A DNA stretch of 64,000 nucleotides from Phycisphaerales bacterium (GCA_029260345.1 JAJDDK010000006.1:248001-312000), one strand, 5' to 3'. Positions 42,392 to 50,444 are shown, numbered from the stretch's first letter. Numbers and translations are program-made. Notes: generated by a model not told the origin, from the sequence alone.

Positions 42392-43426
42392 GTGAGTTGG
42401 AACATCACACTCCTGCTGATTTATCTGAACCTCGCGGTGTCGGTGTCGTTTTTGTGCTCGTTGTGCGAAGCGAGCCTGCTGACTCTGACGCGGGCTGATG
42501 CAGAATCGCTGGCACGTAAGCGGCCGCGCATTGGCGCGAAGCTCAAGGCGATGAAGCAGGACATTGATCGGCCGCTCGCGGCGATTCTCACGCTCAATAC
42601 GATCAGTCACACCGTCGGCGCCGCGGGCGTGGGCGCGCAAGCGACGATTGTCTTTGGCGGGTGGGTTGGTTTGACCAGCGCCGTGCTCACACTCATCATC
42701 CTTGTCGTCAGCGAGATTGTTCCCAAGACCATCGGCGCCGTGCATGCGCGGCGGGTCGCGCCGTTTTGCACCATTGTCGTGCACTGGATGATTTTGATTT
42801 CGTATCCGATCGTCTGGGCGCTGGAGTTGCTTGGGAAATTGTTGAAAGGCCGAAACCGCGAGCAGTCACCAACGCGCGAGGAGATCCTCATCCTCGCCGA
42901 GATGGCTCGCATCGGCGGCGTTCTGGACCGCGATGAACAATCCGTCATTGCGAACATGCTGCGCCTGCGCGAGATTCGGGCGGAGGAAGTGATGACGCCG
43001 CGGACGGTGGTGTTCATGCTGGATGCGCGCTCGACGGTGCAGGAGGCGCTCGATCATCATCCGCGAATACAGTTCAGCCGCATCCCGGTCATGGGCGACG
43101 GTCCCGATGATATTCGTGGCCTCGCGCTGCGCACGGATATTTACGAAGCCGCCGCGGCCGGCAAACGTGATCTTTCGATCGAAAGCCTGAAGCGCGACAT
43201 CGAGGCCGTGCCGGCGACGGCGAAGCTGATGGACGTGCTGAAAACATTCGCTGAAACGGGGCATCATTTATTCCTCGTCGTCGATGAGTACGGCGGCACG
43301 GCGGGCGTGATCGCGCTAGAGGACGTCATCGAAACAATGCTCGGGAAAGAGATTGTGGACGAGACGGACCCGGCGCCGGATATGCGGAAATTGGCGCGAC
43401 GAGCGCGCAAGAGGCGGAAGGGCTGA
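42392..43426 (+). CDS. CNNM/CorC-family transporter (DUF21-CBS)
   Basis: The 344-residue protein has a DUF21 membrane domain (about residues 5-150, with LCEASLLTLTRADAESLARK and ILVVSEIVPKTIGAVHARRV) followed by a pair of CBS domains (VMTPRTVVFMLDARSTVQEA, then HLFLVVDEYGGTAGVIALED). Members are linked to Mg2+ or Co2+ efflux and to tolerance of metals. The third, CorC/HlyC-type domain is absent, and the protein ends in a basic tail (RKLARRARKRRKG). The start is GTG. Palindromic repeats begin a few bases after the stop. Confidence 0.88.
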   Translation: MSWNITLLLIYLNLAVSVSFLCSLCEASLLTLTRADAESLARKRPRIGAKLKAMKQDIDRPLAAILTLNTISHTVGAAGVGAQATIVFGGWVGLTSAVLTLIILVVSEIVPKTIGAVHARRVAPFCTIVVHWMILISYPIVWALELLGKLLKGRNREQSPTREEILILAEMARIGGVLDRDEQSVIANMLRLREIRAEEVMTPRTVVFMLDARSTVQEALDHHPRIQFSRIPVMGDGPDDIRGLALRTDIYEAAAAGKRDLSIESLKRDIEAVPATAKLMDVLKTFAETGHHLFLVVDEYGGTAGVIALEDVIETMLGKEIVDETDPAPDMRKLARRARKRRKG

Positions 43427-43432
43427 TCCCTT

Positions 43433-43467
43433 CCCCTCCCGCCCCGCGGGAGGGGTTAGGGGAGGGC
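43433..43467 (-). repeat. Solitary palindromic module (3' type, inverted)
   Basis: A perfect 10-bp stem CCCCTCCCGC/GCGGGAGGGG with a CCC loop (43433-43455) is followed by TTAGGGGAGGG. It matches the 3' module of the composite elements B and C, read from the other strand. It sits next to element A and could also act as a terminator for the CorC-type gene. Confidence 0.75.
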
Positions 43468-43475
43468 CGTCTTTT

Positions 43476-43623
43476 CCCCCTCCCGCCCTGCGGGAGGGGG
43501 TAGGGGGAGGGCTATAGAACTACACCCTTCTTCATGTCTCCTCGCGCTGTCAACGTTCGAGGCGAGAAGAAGTAGTAGAAGCAGTAGCCCCCTCGTCAAT
43601 CCTCCCCCGCAAGACGGGGGAGG
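43476..43623 (-). repeat. Composite palindromic element A (inverted copy)
   Basis: This 148-bp element, read on the - strand, has three parts: a 5' module (CCTCCCCCG/CGGGGGAGG stem), a spacer of about 80 bp that is itself an imperfect hairpin, and a 3' module (CCCCCTCCCGC/GCGGGAGGGGG stem). The spacer aligns with that of element B (shared GAGGGGGCTACT and TAGCCCTCCCC ends, related middle). Its 5' module ends 6 bp from the stop codon of the DUF559 gene. Confidence 0.8.
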
Positions 43624-43629
43624 AGGGGA

Positions 43630-44001
43630 TCAGGTCTCCCGAAGCTCTTCAATTCTCTGCTGAATCATCCGAAGCACACCAACAAGATTGCGGCTGACAT
43701 CACTCGCCGTCACTCGAATGATGTGCAGTCCATGATCCCGCATCCAAGCATCACGCTCGGCGTCGTAACCAAGCCGTCCGTCATGCGCGCGGCTGTCGAT
43801 CTCAATAACGAGTTGACATTCTGAACAATAGAAGTCCGCAATGAACGGACCGATCGGATGCTGGCGACGGAAACGAACGCCAAGGCCGCGCCGGCGCAGT
43901 CGTGACCAGAGAATGCGCTCAGGAGGCGTGGTGTTGCGGCGGAGTCGCTGCGCGCGGAGCTGCGTTTTGTATTCCGGTTTTGGAAGACGGCGATTTGGCA
44001 C
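43630..44001 (-). CDS. DUF559 endonuclease-like protein
   Basis: The 123-residue protein belongs to DUF559, related to Vsr and other PD-(D/E)XK nucleases. It has KTQLRAQRLRRNTTPPERIL near the N-terminus, then RFRRQHPIGPFIADFYCSEC with the first Asp, and QLVIEIDSRAHDG with the E-x-D pair of the active site. The final part is DAWMRDHGLHIIRVTASDV. Catalytic residues appear intact. The start is GTG, with TACACT 6 nt upstream. The gene is enclosed by inverted copies of a GC-rich composite repeat. Members of the family are often found near such repeats in my recollection, which I cannot verify here. Its target is unknown. Confidence 0.88.
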   Translation of the reverse strand: MPNRRLPKPEYKTQLRAQRLRRNTTPPERILWSRLRRRGLGVRFRRQHPIGPFIADFYCSECQLVIEIDSRAHDGRLGYDAERDAWMRDHGLHIIRVTASDVSRNLVGVLRMIQQRIEELRET

Positions 44002-44007
44002 GCGAAG

Positions 44008-44013
44008 AGTGTA
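44008..44013 (-). promoter_or_regulatory. -10-like element 6 nt before the DUF559 gene (leaderless type)
   Basis: TACACT on the - strand, a 6-nt gap, then GTG at 44001; no Shine-Dalgarno sequence. It lies outside the repeat modules. Confidence 0.45.
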
Positions 44014-44039
44014 ATTGATGGAAGGAGACCTTCCGCCCT

Positions 44040-44076
44040 CCTCCCCCGCCTTGCGGGGGAGGACCGAGGAGGGGGC
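44040..44076 (+). repeat. Solitary palindromic module (5' type)
   Basis: CCTCCCCCGC/GCGGGGGAGG stem with a CTT loop (44040-44062), followed by ACCGAGGAGGGGGCT. It matches the 5' module of elements B and C in the same orientation and lies directly before element B. Confidence 0.75.
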
Positions 44077-44086
44077 TCTCTGACCT

Positions 44087-44232
44087 CCTCCCCCGCCCCG
44101 CGGGGGAGGACTGAGGAGGGGGCTACTCCGTCTACCAATCCTTCACGCCTCAAACGTGAACAGTGCAATGAGGAATGTAGAAGGGAGTAGTTCAGTAGCC
44201 CTCCCCTAGCCCCTCCCGCGAGGCGGGAGGGG
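44087..44232 (+). repeat. Composite palindromic element B
   Basis: This 146-bp element has a 5' module (44087-44109), an AT-richer spacer (about 44110-44195) and a 3' module with CCCCTCCCGC/GCGGGAGGGG around a GAG loop (44210-44232). With element A it forms an inverted pair around the DUF559 gene. The spacer keeps GCTACT near its left end and AGTAGCCCTCCCC at its right end. Confidence 0.8.
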
Positions 44233-44246
44233 AGGCAGATTGGCCT

Positions 44247-44397
44247 CCTCCCCCCGCCTTGCGGGGGAGGATTGAAGAGAGGGTTCCTCCTTCTATTTCG
44301 TACTACCCAGCCTCCTCGCGCTATTGCTCCGAACGAGGCAAGTAGGAGCGGTAGCCGGAGTAGCCCTCCCCCAGCCCCTCCCGCAGGGCGGGAGGGG
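44247..44397 (+). repeat. Composite palindromic element C
   Basis: This 151-bp element lies in direct orientation with B. Its 5' module has one extra C in the left arm (44247-44270). The spacer contains CCTCCTCGCGCT and GAACGAGGCAAG, an imperfect internal hairpin related to that in element A. The 3' module is at 44375-44397 with an AGG loop. Confidence 0.8.
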
Positions 44398-44469
44398 GGG
44401 CCGACTAATTCCGTTCTAACCATGTCCACTTTTTTGTGGAGCACAACGCAAAGACTGGTCGCACAAACA

Positions 44470-45030
44470 TCAGGGTTTGTGCATTTCAAAATGGAGAAGT
44501 TGAACCGTCCGCAGCGACAGCACAAGGTGCCGACCCCAATGGTTCGCAAGTCCCCAATTCAGATCCCATGCAGCGTCAACTCTTGCGATGTCAGATCCCA
44601 GATTCCATACTCGCTCTGCGCTTCGGAGATCTCTATACAAATCAACAAGGTCATCCCAAAGCATCCAAATACGGTGACCCTCGTCGTTTTCGCCGCTTTC
44701 CTCAAGCTCAACTTTGGCTGCATCAAGATCCGGCTTCAATTGTGTGTGTAGACGGCGCGAAATGTCTTGCGTCTCCTTGGTGTTTACTCGCAACTCATGG
44801 AATTCCTTATCTTCCTGCGGCTTTAGCTCAACCGTAAAGGCACAAATATCAAACAACGTTTCTGAGCGTCCAGCAAGTCGGAACAGCAGGCGGAACAAAC
44901 GCTCATAAAAATATGGCTGTGAATACTCTGTCTCAATATTCTCAATGAAGTCGCAGTAATCTTTAGCGACTTGGAGAAACGCCACCATTGTGGCCACGTC
45001 TTCTCTGTGAAGGGGTTCAAATCTTGACAT
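44470..45030 (-). CDS. DUF5063-like protein
   Basis: The product has about 186 residues. It begins MSRFEPLHREDVATMVAFLQ, then VAKDYCDFIENIETEYSQPY; the helix with YCDFIEN and the C-terminal NHWGRHLVLSLRTVQLLHFE match the DUF5063 layout as I know it. The protein is soluble, helical and acidic. Its function is unknown. Its start lies 4 bp after the putA stop on the same strand, with GAGG before the ATG, so it is the second gene of a putA operon. Its codon use is less GC-biased than that of putA. Confidence 0.65.
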   Translation of the reverse strand: MSRFEPLHREDVATMVAFLQVAKDYCDFIENIETEYSQPYFYERLFRLLFRLAGRSETLFDICAFTVELKPQEDKEFHELRVNTKETQDISRRLHTQLKPDLDAAKVELEESGENDEGHRIWMLWDDLVDLYRDLRSAERVWNLGSDIARVDAAWDLNWGLANHWGRHLVLSLRTVQLLHFEMHKP

Positions 45031-45034
45031 GACC

Positions 45035-48000
45035 TCACAACTCCGGCGCAAACCCCCGCCGCATCATGTTCTCGCACGATGCTCTTGGCTCCACGAACTG
45101 GTACAGATACTCCGCCCCGCCCGCTTTGCTGCCGACGCCGCTCATGCCGAAGCCGCCGAAGGGTTGGCGGGCGACGAGGGCGCCGGTGATGCCTCGATTG
45201 AGGTAGAGGTTGCCGACGCGGAACTCGCGCTTGGCGCGCTCCAGGTGGCTGGGCTTGCGGCTGAAGACTCCCCCGGTGAGTTTGTAGGGTGAACTGTTGG
45301 CGAGTTCGAGCGCTTCGCCGAATGTCTTGACCTTCATCACCGCCAGCACCGGGCCGAAGATCTCTTCGCGCGCAATGGCGTGATCGGGCTGCACCTCCGC
45401 GAAGATGTGCGGCGCCACGTACGGCTTGCCGACTTTCTCTTCCAGCCCTGCGGGAATCTCCATGCCCAGCGCGAGGCGCGACTGCTCCTTGCCCTTGGCG
45501 ATGTAGTGCTCGCACTTGTTCTTCGCTTCGGCATTAATCACGGGGCCGATGTCGGTTGATTGTGACGCGGGGTCGCCGATGACCAGCGTGCGCGTCGCTT
45601 CGACGAGGCGGTGCAGGAAAAGGTCATACGCGCTTTCGAGCACGATCACGCGGCTGCACGCGGAGCACTTCTGCCCCTGAAAACCAAATGCGCTGGTGCG
45701 CACGCCCATCACGGCTTCGTCGAGGTCGGCCGAAGCATCGATGATGAGCGCATTCTTGCCGCCCATTTCGCAGACGACTTTCTTGACGTGGTGCTGGTCG
45801 TCCGGCGTGGCGCCCGCGGCTTGAATAATGTCCAAACCAACGGCTTTTGAGCCGGTGAAGGCGAGAATCGCGACGCGCGGATCGCGGACGAGCGCTGCGC
45901 CCGTCGTTTCGCCGGGCCCGGGCAGGAAGTGCAGCGCTTCGCGCGGACAGCCTGCTTCGTACAGAATGTCCGCCATGATGCGCGCGATGCCGGGCGTCTG
46001 TTCGGCGGGTTTGACCACGACGGTGTTGCCGGTGACGAGCGCGGCGGTCGTCATGCCGGTGCAGATTGCCAGCGGGAAGTTCCATGGGGAGATGACGGCT
46101 GCGACGCCGCGCGCCTGATGCCACGTTTCGTCGAGTTCGCCGATGAATCGTCCGACGCGCTGGCGGTCGAACAGCGGCACGGCGAGGCGCGCGTAGTACT
46201 CACAGAAGTCGATCGCTTCGCAGACATCGGCGTCGGCGTCGCGCCAGCACTTGCCGTTTTCTTTGATGATGACGCCGGACAGGCCGTCGCGCTGTTCGCG
46301 CATGATCTGAGCGGCGCGGGTGAGAACGGCGGCACGCTCGCGCGGGTCGGTGTCGCGCCACGTCATGAAGTATTCGTGCGCCGTCGCGACGGCTCGTGCC
46401 GCATCTTCCGGCGTGCTGTCGTTGGCTACACGCGGAACAGTTGCGTTCTTCACCGCGGCGCCAAATCGTTCGCGGTCTCGCGCGATCGCGAAATCGCGCA
46501 TGGACTCGTTCATGAACGGCCGCTCATCGCCGACGCCCATGACCGCCGGCGACATGCCGTGTCGTTCGCGCGCACTGGAGAGGTCGGAAGGTGAGGGGGA
46601 GCCAAACGTGGACGACGCCTGATCGCGCGCCAGCGGCGCATGCGGATTGCGCAAGAGCTGTTCATCGCTCGCGTTGTCGAGGAAGCCCGCTTTCAGCCAT
46701 GATTCATTGGAGGTGTTCTCAAGGAGGCGGCGCACGAGGTACGCCATGCCGGGGATCATCTCGCCGACGGGGACATACTCGCGCACGCGCAGGCCCATCT
46801 CGGCCGCGGCGTCCTTGAGCTGATCCGCCATGCCGTGCAGCATTTGCAGTTCGATCGCTTCGCGCGGCAGGCCGCGACGCTCAAGGCCTGCGAGTCCGAA
46901 CGCGATGGAGCGCACGTTGTGCGAACCGAGTGCGAGTTTCACGCCGCCTTCACCTGAGGCGCGCGGCGTTGAATCCAGGAAGATGTCCGTCATGCGCTCA
47001 AAGCACGCATCGCTGTCACGCTTGATGGACCACACGGGGCACGGCCAGCCCATTTCTTCGGAGTGAATGGTTTCGTAATCCCAGTAAGCGCCTTTGACGA
47101 GACGCACGGTGACGACGCGTTTGGCTTTCTTCGCCCATTCGCTGACACGCCGCGCATCGTCATCGCCGGAGCGCAAATACGCCTGCATGGCAATGCCGGC
47201 GTGGAAGTCGATTTTCTCGCAACAGCGCTGGAAAAGCTCGATGGTGAGGTCTTTGAGCTCGAACTGCTCCATGTCGAAGTTGATGAAGACGCCCTTGTCA
47301 CGTGCGAGTTCGAGGATGGGGAGCAGGCGCGTCATGACGTCGCGGATCGCGCCTTCGGTGTCGATGGGGTCCGTCATGCCGGAGAGCGAACTGATTTTGA
47401 TCGACACGTTGACGCGCGGCGCCTCGCCGAGATGGTCGCGCTCCAGGCGGTCATTCGCGGGCCAGCCCTTCACCGCGTCGGGAAGATTGGAGACGAGATC
47501 GAGGTACTTGGCTTTGTATTCATCAGCTTCGTAGCTGGAGATGCACGCTTCGCCGAGCAGGTCAACGCTGAATGCGATGCCGTCGTCCCAGAGCTTCTTG
47601 AGCGTCGGCACCGCGGAGAGCGCATCGGTTCCCGCGATGAAGCGCTCGGCCATGCCTTTGATCTGTTTGGCGGTTGTGTTTGCGAAGATGGTTTTGGCGG
47701 CGCCGCCCGCTTTCAGGCCGATCCCGAATCCGGGAGGGGGGGTCACGCCGGGCTGACTCATGTAATCGAGCAGGTGATCGTGCACCGACTCGGGCGTGGT
47801 GAGCGTTGGGAAGGCATCGACGAAGCGGAAGAGTTGAACCTTGAATTCGCGGTCCTTCATGGACCAGTCCATGAGTTTGTCCGACCAGAACTGACGCGAC
47901 AGCAGCCCGGTCTTGCGCTTGCGCGCGCGATCGAGCATGTCTACACCCAGGGCGAAAATGCGGGCGTCATCGGCGTCTGTCGCGGCGGGCGCCAGAGGCT

Positions 48001-48049
48001 GACCGACTTCGAACGGTCGCTTGGGCGCCTTGCGGGAAAAGATCGGCAT
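45035..48049 (-). CDS. putA: Bifunctional proline dehydrogenase / P5C dehydrogenase
   Basis: The enzyme oxidises proline to glutamate in two steps. The product has about 1004 residues. The N-terminal half is the FAD-dependent proline dehydrogenase barrel (VRLVKGAYWDYETI, then LALGSHNVRSIAFG and YVPVGEMIPGMAYLVRRLLE). The C-terminal half is the NAD-dependent aldehyde dehydrogenase with the general base Glu in VVCEMGGKNALI and the catalytic Cys in FQGQKCSACSR. It lacks the DNA-binding ribbon-helix-helix domain of enteric PutA, so it is not an autorepressor. MPIFSRKAPKRPF at 48049 follows AAAGGA. The DUF5063-like gene is cotranscribed. Confidence 0.94.
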   Translation of the reverse strand: MPIFSRKAPKRPFEVGQPLAPAATDADDARIFALGVDMLDRARKRKTGLLSRQFWSDKLMDWSMKDREFKVQLFRFVDAFPTLTTPESVHDHLLDYMSQPGVTPPPGFGIGLKAGGAAKTIFANTTAKQIKGMAERFIAGTDALSAVPTLKKLWDDGIAFSVDLLGEACISSYEADEYKAKYLDLVSNLPDAVKGWPANDRLERDHLGEAPRVNVSIKISSLSGMTDPIDTEGAIRDVMTRLLPILELARDKGVFINFDMEQFELKDLTIELFQRCCEKIDFHAGIAMQAYLRSGDDDARRVSEWAKKAKRVVTVRLVKGAYWDYETIHSEEMGWPCPVWSIKRDSDACFERMTDIFLDSTPRASGEGGVKLALGSHNVRSIAFGLAGLERRGLPREAIELQMLHGMADQLKDAAAEMGLRVREYVPVGEMIPGMAYLVRRLLENTSNESWLKAGFLDNASDEQLLRNPHAPLARDQASSTFGSPSPSDLSSARERHGMSPAVMGVGDERPFMNESMRDFAIARDRERFGAAVKNATVPRVANDSTPEDAARAVATAHEYFMTWRDTDPRERAAVLTRAAQIMREQRDGLSGVIIKENGKCWRDADADVCEAIDFCEYYARLAVPLFDRQRVGRFIGELDETWHQARGVAAVISPWNFPLAICTGMTTAALVTGNTVVVKPAEQTPGIARIMADILYEAGCPREALHFLPGPGETTGAALVRDPRVAILAFTGSKAVGLDIIQAAGATPDDQHHVKKVVCEMGGKNALIIDASADLDEAVMGVRTSAFGFQGQKCSACSRVIVLESAYDLFLHRLVEATRTLVIGDPASQSTDIGPVINAEAKNKCEHYIAKGKEQSRLALGMEIPAGLEEKVGKPYVAPHIFAEVQPDHAIAREEIFGPVLAVMKVKTFGEALELANSSPYKLTGGVFSRKPSHLERAKREFRVGNLYLNRGITGALVARQPFGGFGMSGVGSKAGGAEYLYQFVEPRASCENMMRRGFAPEL

Positions 48050-48135
48050 GAAGGGTCCTTTCGGGCGTCGAACGGCGCGATGGGCCGCGCCGTGAGCCGC
48101 AATCGTAGCAGGACCGGGCGGGCTTTCCGGGGCGG

Positions 48136-48141
48136 TAGGAT
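48136..48141 (+). promoter_or_regulatory. -10-like element 6 nt before the VOC gene
   Basis: TAGGAT, a 6-nt gap, then ATG at 48148. AGGA within it might also serve as a Shine-Dalgarno sequence, so the leaderless reading is tentative. Confidence 0.35.
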
Positions 48142-48147
48142 GAGCGC

Positions 48148-48579
48148 ATGGCGCACCCATTTCACCTCGCGTTTCCCGTGCATGACCTTGCCGCCGCTCG
48201 TGATTTCTACGGCCAGTTGTTGGGCTGTCCGGAGGGGCGCAGCAGCGACCGGTGGATCGACTTTGATCTGTTCGGCCATCAGATTGTGGCGCACCTGGCG
48301 GACGGGCAACGGACGGGCGAACCGCCTATTCCATCGTCGAACGCGGTGGATGGGCATGATGTGCCGGTGCCGCACTTTGGCGTGGTGCTGCCGATGGATG
48401 AATGGACAGCGCTGGCGGATCGCCTGAAGCGCGCCGGCGTTCGGTTTGTGATCGAACCGTATGTCCGCTTCAAAGGCGAACCGGGCGAGCAAGCGACGAT
48501 GTTCTTCCGCGACCCATCCGGCAACGCGCTGGAGTTCAAAGCATTCGCGGACCAGTCCAAGCTATTCGCGAAGGACTAA
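48148..48579 (+). CDS. VOC-family (glyoxalase/dioxygenase fold) protein
   Basis: The 143-residue protein has the paired beta-alpha-beta-beta-beta modules of the vicinal-oxygen-chelate fold. It begins with [20 protein letters not shown] (metal-ligand His) and ends with [20 protein letters not shown] (Glu ligand); a middle His lies in [14 protein letters not shown]. Members include glyoxalases and ring-cleaving dioxygenases; the substrate cannot be told. It diverges from putA with about 100 bp between. Confidence 0.88.
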   Translation: MAHPFHLAFPVHDLAAARDFYGQLLGCPEGRSSDRWIDFDLFGHQIVAHLADGQRTGEPPIPSSNAVDGHDVPVPHFGVVLPMDEWTALADRLKRAGVRFVIEPYVRFKGEPGEQATMFFRDPSGNALEFKAFADQSKLFAKD

Positions 48580-48684
48580 CCCGAACCGTCCCGACGAGTC
48601 AGGTTCAGGAAGCGGTTTTCAGTTCAGTCGAATATTTGAGTTGAGTGATGCCGCGCCTGCGACAATCGCGAGCGCATTCTCAAA

Positions 48685-49176
48685 TCACGGTTCCAGAATG
48701 TAGTAATACCGAGCCTCTGCGAGTTTCTGAAACGAACCACTATCAAGCGTTCCGTTGTCAAAGATGGCGTCGACGACCACCATGAATTCATCGTCCTGCG
48801 TCTGTCCAGTGCCGTCGAAATGCACACCAACGGCAGACGTAATGCCGCTTTCTTCGAATTCAACATCCCACACGCCGCCGATGGGCGTCGGGCTTTCCCA
48901 TTGGTGCGGCTTGATGTACGAGGCAAGCTCCGGCGGAAGCATGCCGCTGGAGGCGTCGCCGGGCCAGTTCCCGTTTTGCACGCGATACAGCTCGCACGCC
49001 GAGGCGAGCGTCTTGACATTCGTCGCGAACGCCTTCTGTCCGGCCTCCGTGCCGGCATTGGCAAAGGCAGTCGTGATGATCGCGGCGAGCACACCGAGAA
49101 TCACCACCACGATCAGAAGTTCGACCAACGTGAACGCATGAATCCCGCGAGTGGATTGATTCGCCTTGCGAAGCAT
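48685..49176 (-). CDS. Type II secretion pseudopilin (GspG-like)
   Basis: The product has about 163 residues from MLRKANQSTRGIHA, with AGGAGG 9 nt upstream. The class III prepilin signal is [20 protein letters not shown], meaning a short basic leader, the cleaved bond before Phe and Glu at +5. The soluble part has SACELYRVQNGNWPGDASSG, like GspG. It ends in a region with WDVEFEESGITSAVGVHFDG. It would be assembled into a pseudopilus that pushes exported proteins across the outer membrane. No other secretion genes are adjacent. Confidence 0.85.
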   Translation of the reverse strand: MLRKANQSTRGIHAFTLVELLIVVVILGVLAAIITTAFANAGTEAGQKAFATNVKTLASACELYRVQNGNWPGDASSGMLPPELASYIKPHQWESPTPIGGVWDVEFEESGITSAVGVHFDGTGQTQDDEFMVVVDAIFDNGTLDSGSFQKLAEARYYYILEP

Positions 49177-49384
49177 GGCGTCGTCCTCCTCATGAGTGGG
49201 CGGCCACAAGCCGCACGTTGCATGGAATATCGACGCATCTAGAGGCGAAATACGTGCCCGATCGGCGATCAAAGACTTTTCGGGCGTGCGCAACATGAAC
49301 CTCTTGACTCATGCGCACGACGTGCGGACCGATAGCCGCGACGGCGTCAATATCCTTCACTCTCGCAAAAGTCCGAAAAATGTC

Positions 49385-49412
49385 TTGACGCCTCGCGATC
49401 GGCGCGCATAAT
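49385..49412 (+). promoter_or_regulatory. Sigma-70 promoter upstream of the leader frame
   Basis: TTGACG (49385-49390), a 16-nt spacer and CATAAT (49407-49412). It is one of the best sigma-70 matches in the window. Transcription would start about 25 nt before the ATG at 49445. Confidence 0.6.
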
Positions 49413-49444
49413 CCTCGCCTCGTTCCAGTCCAGGAGTTCGCCGT

Positions 49445-49534
49445 ATGCAGAGGTTCCAGAAAACCACATTCGATCAGATCGATCCGTCGCGTGTTGTCGC
49501 GGCGTCGCTCGGATCGCGCGCGCACGGCGGCTGA
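49445..49534 (+). CDS. Possible 29-residue leader peptide
   Basis: AGGAG lies 9 nt before an ATG that opens a 29-codon frame (MQRFQKTTFDQIDPSRVVAA at the start, then a Ser/Arg/Gly-rich end). It sits between a good promoter and the gene at 49663. A GC-rich hairpin (CGCCCGC/GCGGGCG, about 49541-49557) follows the stop. The layout resembles an attenuator or a small regulatory protein. It is too short for family assignment and could be chance. Confidence 0.4.
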   Translation: MQRFQKTTFDQIDPSRVVAASLGSRAHGG

Positions 49535-49662
49535 CCTCGGCCCGCCCGCGCCGCGGGCGAACGATTCCAACACACACGCACAACTTCATCGATTCACGCT
49601 GTTTCTGCGCGCCGTCTTCTGGGGATGGCGCGCGGAACGACTCTGTTTGAAAGGGAGCAGTC

Positions 49663-50031
49663 ATGAGCGCCAAGACGCTCAAGGCGGTGCGAATTCTCGC
49701 GCCGGAGGACATCGCAATCGACCAGTGGGTCGCCGTTCACACGATGACGGCGGAGTTCTATCCGTGCTGGGCCATCGAATCGCCGTCGGACATCGATCGC
49801 ATTCGCATGGTGCGCTTTGATTACGCGCCGGACGATGCGGGCCAGCCGCTGCGTGTGATCGATGTGTGCTTGCCGTATGTGTTCGTGAAGAGCGTGAATG
49901 GCGCCGCTCGCGTGCTTGACCTTCGCAGTGTGACGCTTGTTGCGGTGTCGCCGCGCTTTGCGCGAGCGGTGCGCAAATGCGCTCGCGAATCAACGCGAAA
50001 CGCGAAGGCCAAGCCCTGCGATTCGTCGTAG
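49663..50031 (+). CDS. Small soluble protein of unknown function
   Basis: The 122-residue protein has no signal peptide or membrane segment. AGGGAG lies 5 nt before the ATG. It contains APEDIAIDQWVAVHTMTAEF and YPCWAIESPSDIDRIRMVRF, then VIDVCLPYVFVKSVNGAARV and LDLRSVTLVAVSPRFA. The C-terminus is basic (KCARESTRNAKAK). It looks like a small beta-barrel fold and could bind nucleic acid, but I do not recognise the family. It has its own promoter (49385) and terminator (50044). Confidence 0.68.
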   Translation: MSAKTLKAVRILAPEDIAIDQWVAVHTMTAEFYPCWAIESPSDIDRIRMVRFDYAPDDAGQPLRVIDVCLPYVFVKSVNGAARVLDLRSVTLVAVSPRFARAVRKCARESTRNAKAKPCDSS

Positions 50032-50043
50032 GGGACTCTTACA

Positions 50044-50077
50044 GCCGCGCCGGGGCGATGGCTCCGGCGCGGCTTTT
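50044..50077 (+). terminator. Rho-independent terminator
   Basis: A perfect 10-bp stem (GCCGCGCCGG with CCGGCGCGGC, 50044-50073) is followed by TTTT. It lies 12 nt after the stop of the gene at 49663. Confidence 0.85.
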
Positions 50078-50118
50078 CAATTGGACACGACAATATGTTG
50101 CGAGGCTAGACTCTCGCC

Positions 50119-50334
50119 GTGGGAGTGATCGCTTTTTCCATTCTGGGAACCGTTTTCGGCTTCGTTCCAACGGGGCTGGTGGCGACTGGCCTTGCTGCAG
50201 CAGCATTTTGCGTGCGGCATGATGAAGGCCAGCGCGCGGCGTTTCGCCGGCAGGCGGTGTGTTGGTGCTGGGTCACGGTTGGAATTGGGATTCTGATCGA
50301 AGCGCCCGTCGTCGCCGCGATCGCGATGCATTAA
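50119..50334 (+). CDS. Small two-helix membrane protein
   Basis: The 71-residue frame opens with GTG. It has two hydrophobic segments (VIAFSILGTVFGFVPTGLVA to about residue 30, and WCWVTVGIGILIEAPVVAAI near 50-69) joined by a charged loop CVRHDEGQRAAFRRQ. The positive-inside pattern places the loop in the cytoplasm. Such frames are often real in planctomycetes, but no family is recognised. No Shine-Dalgarno sequence is visible. Confidence 0.5.
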   Translation: MGVIAFSILGTVFGFVPTGLVATGLAAAAFCVRHDEGQRAAFRRQAVCWCWVTVGIGILIEAPVVAAIAMH

Positions 50335-50444
50335 CCAGAGCCGCGAGCGCAAGCGACCGGTCGCAGATGCGCGACTGCCACTGTGGCTCCCGTCTGACCA
50401 AGGACGCTTTTCAAGATTCGAGCAACTCGAAGCGTCGAGGACGC

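Noticed and set aside
43433-43511. The two first hairpins as simple terminators of the CorC-type gene
   Set aside because: They may terminate transcription, but the same modules recur on both sides of the DUF559 gene in set orientations, so they are better described as repeat elements.
43427-44400. Reading the GC-rich palindromes as a CRISPR array
   Set aside because: Unit spacing, inverted copies and paired structured spacers do not fit regular direct repeats with unique spacers, and no cas genes are present.
44272-44751. A 159-codon + strand frame beginning inside element C
   Set aside because: Its first part is translated repeat (Pro/Arg/Gly/Glu-rich) and the rest is antisense to the DUF5063-like gene.
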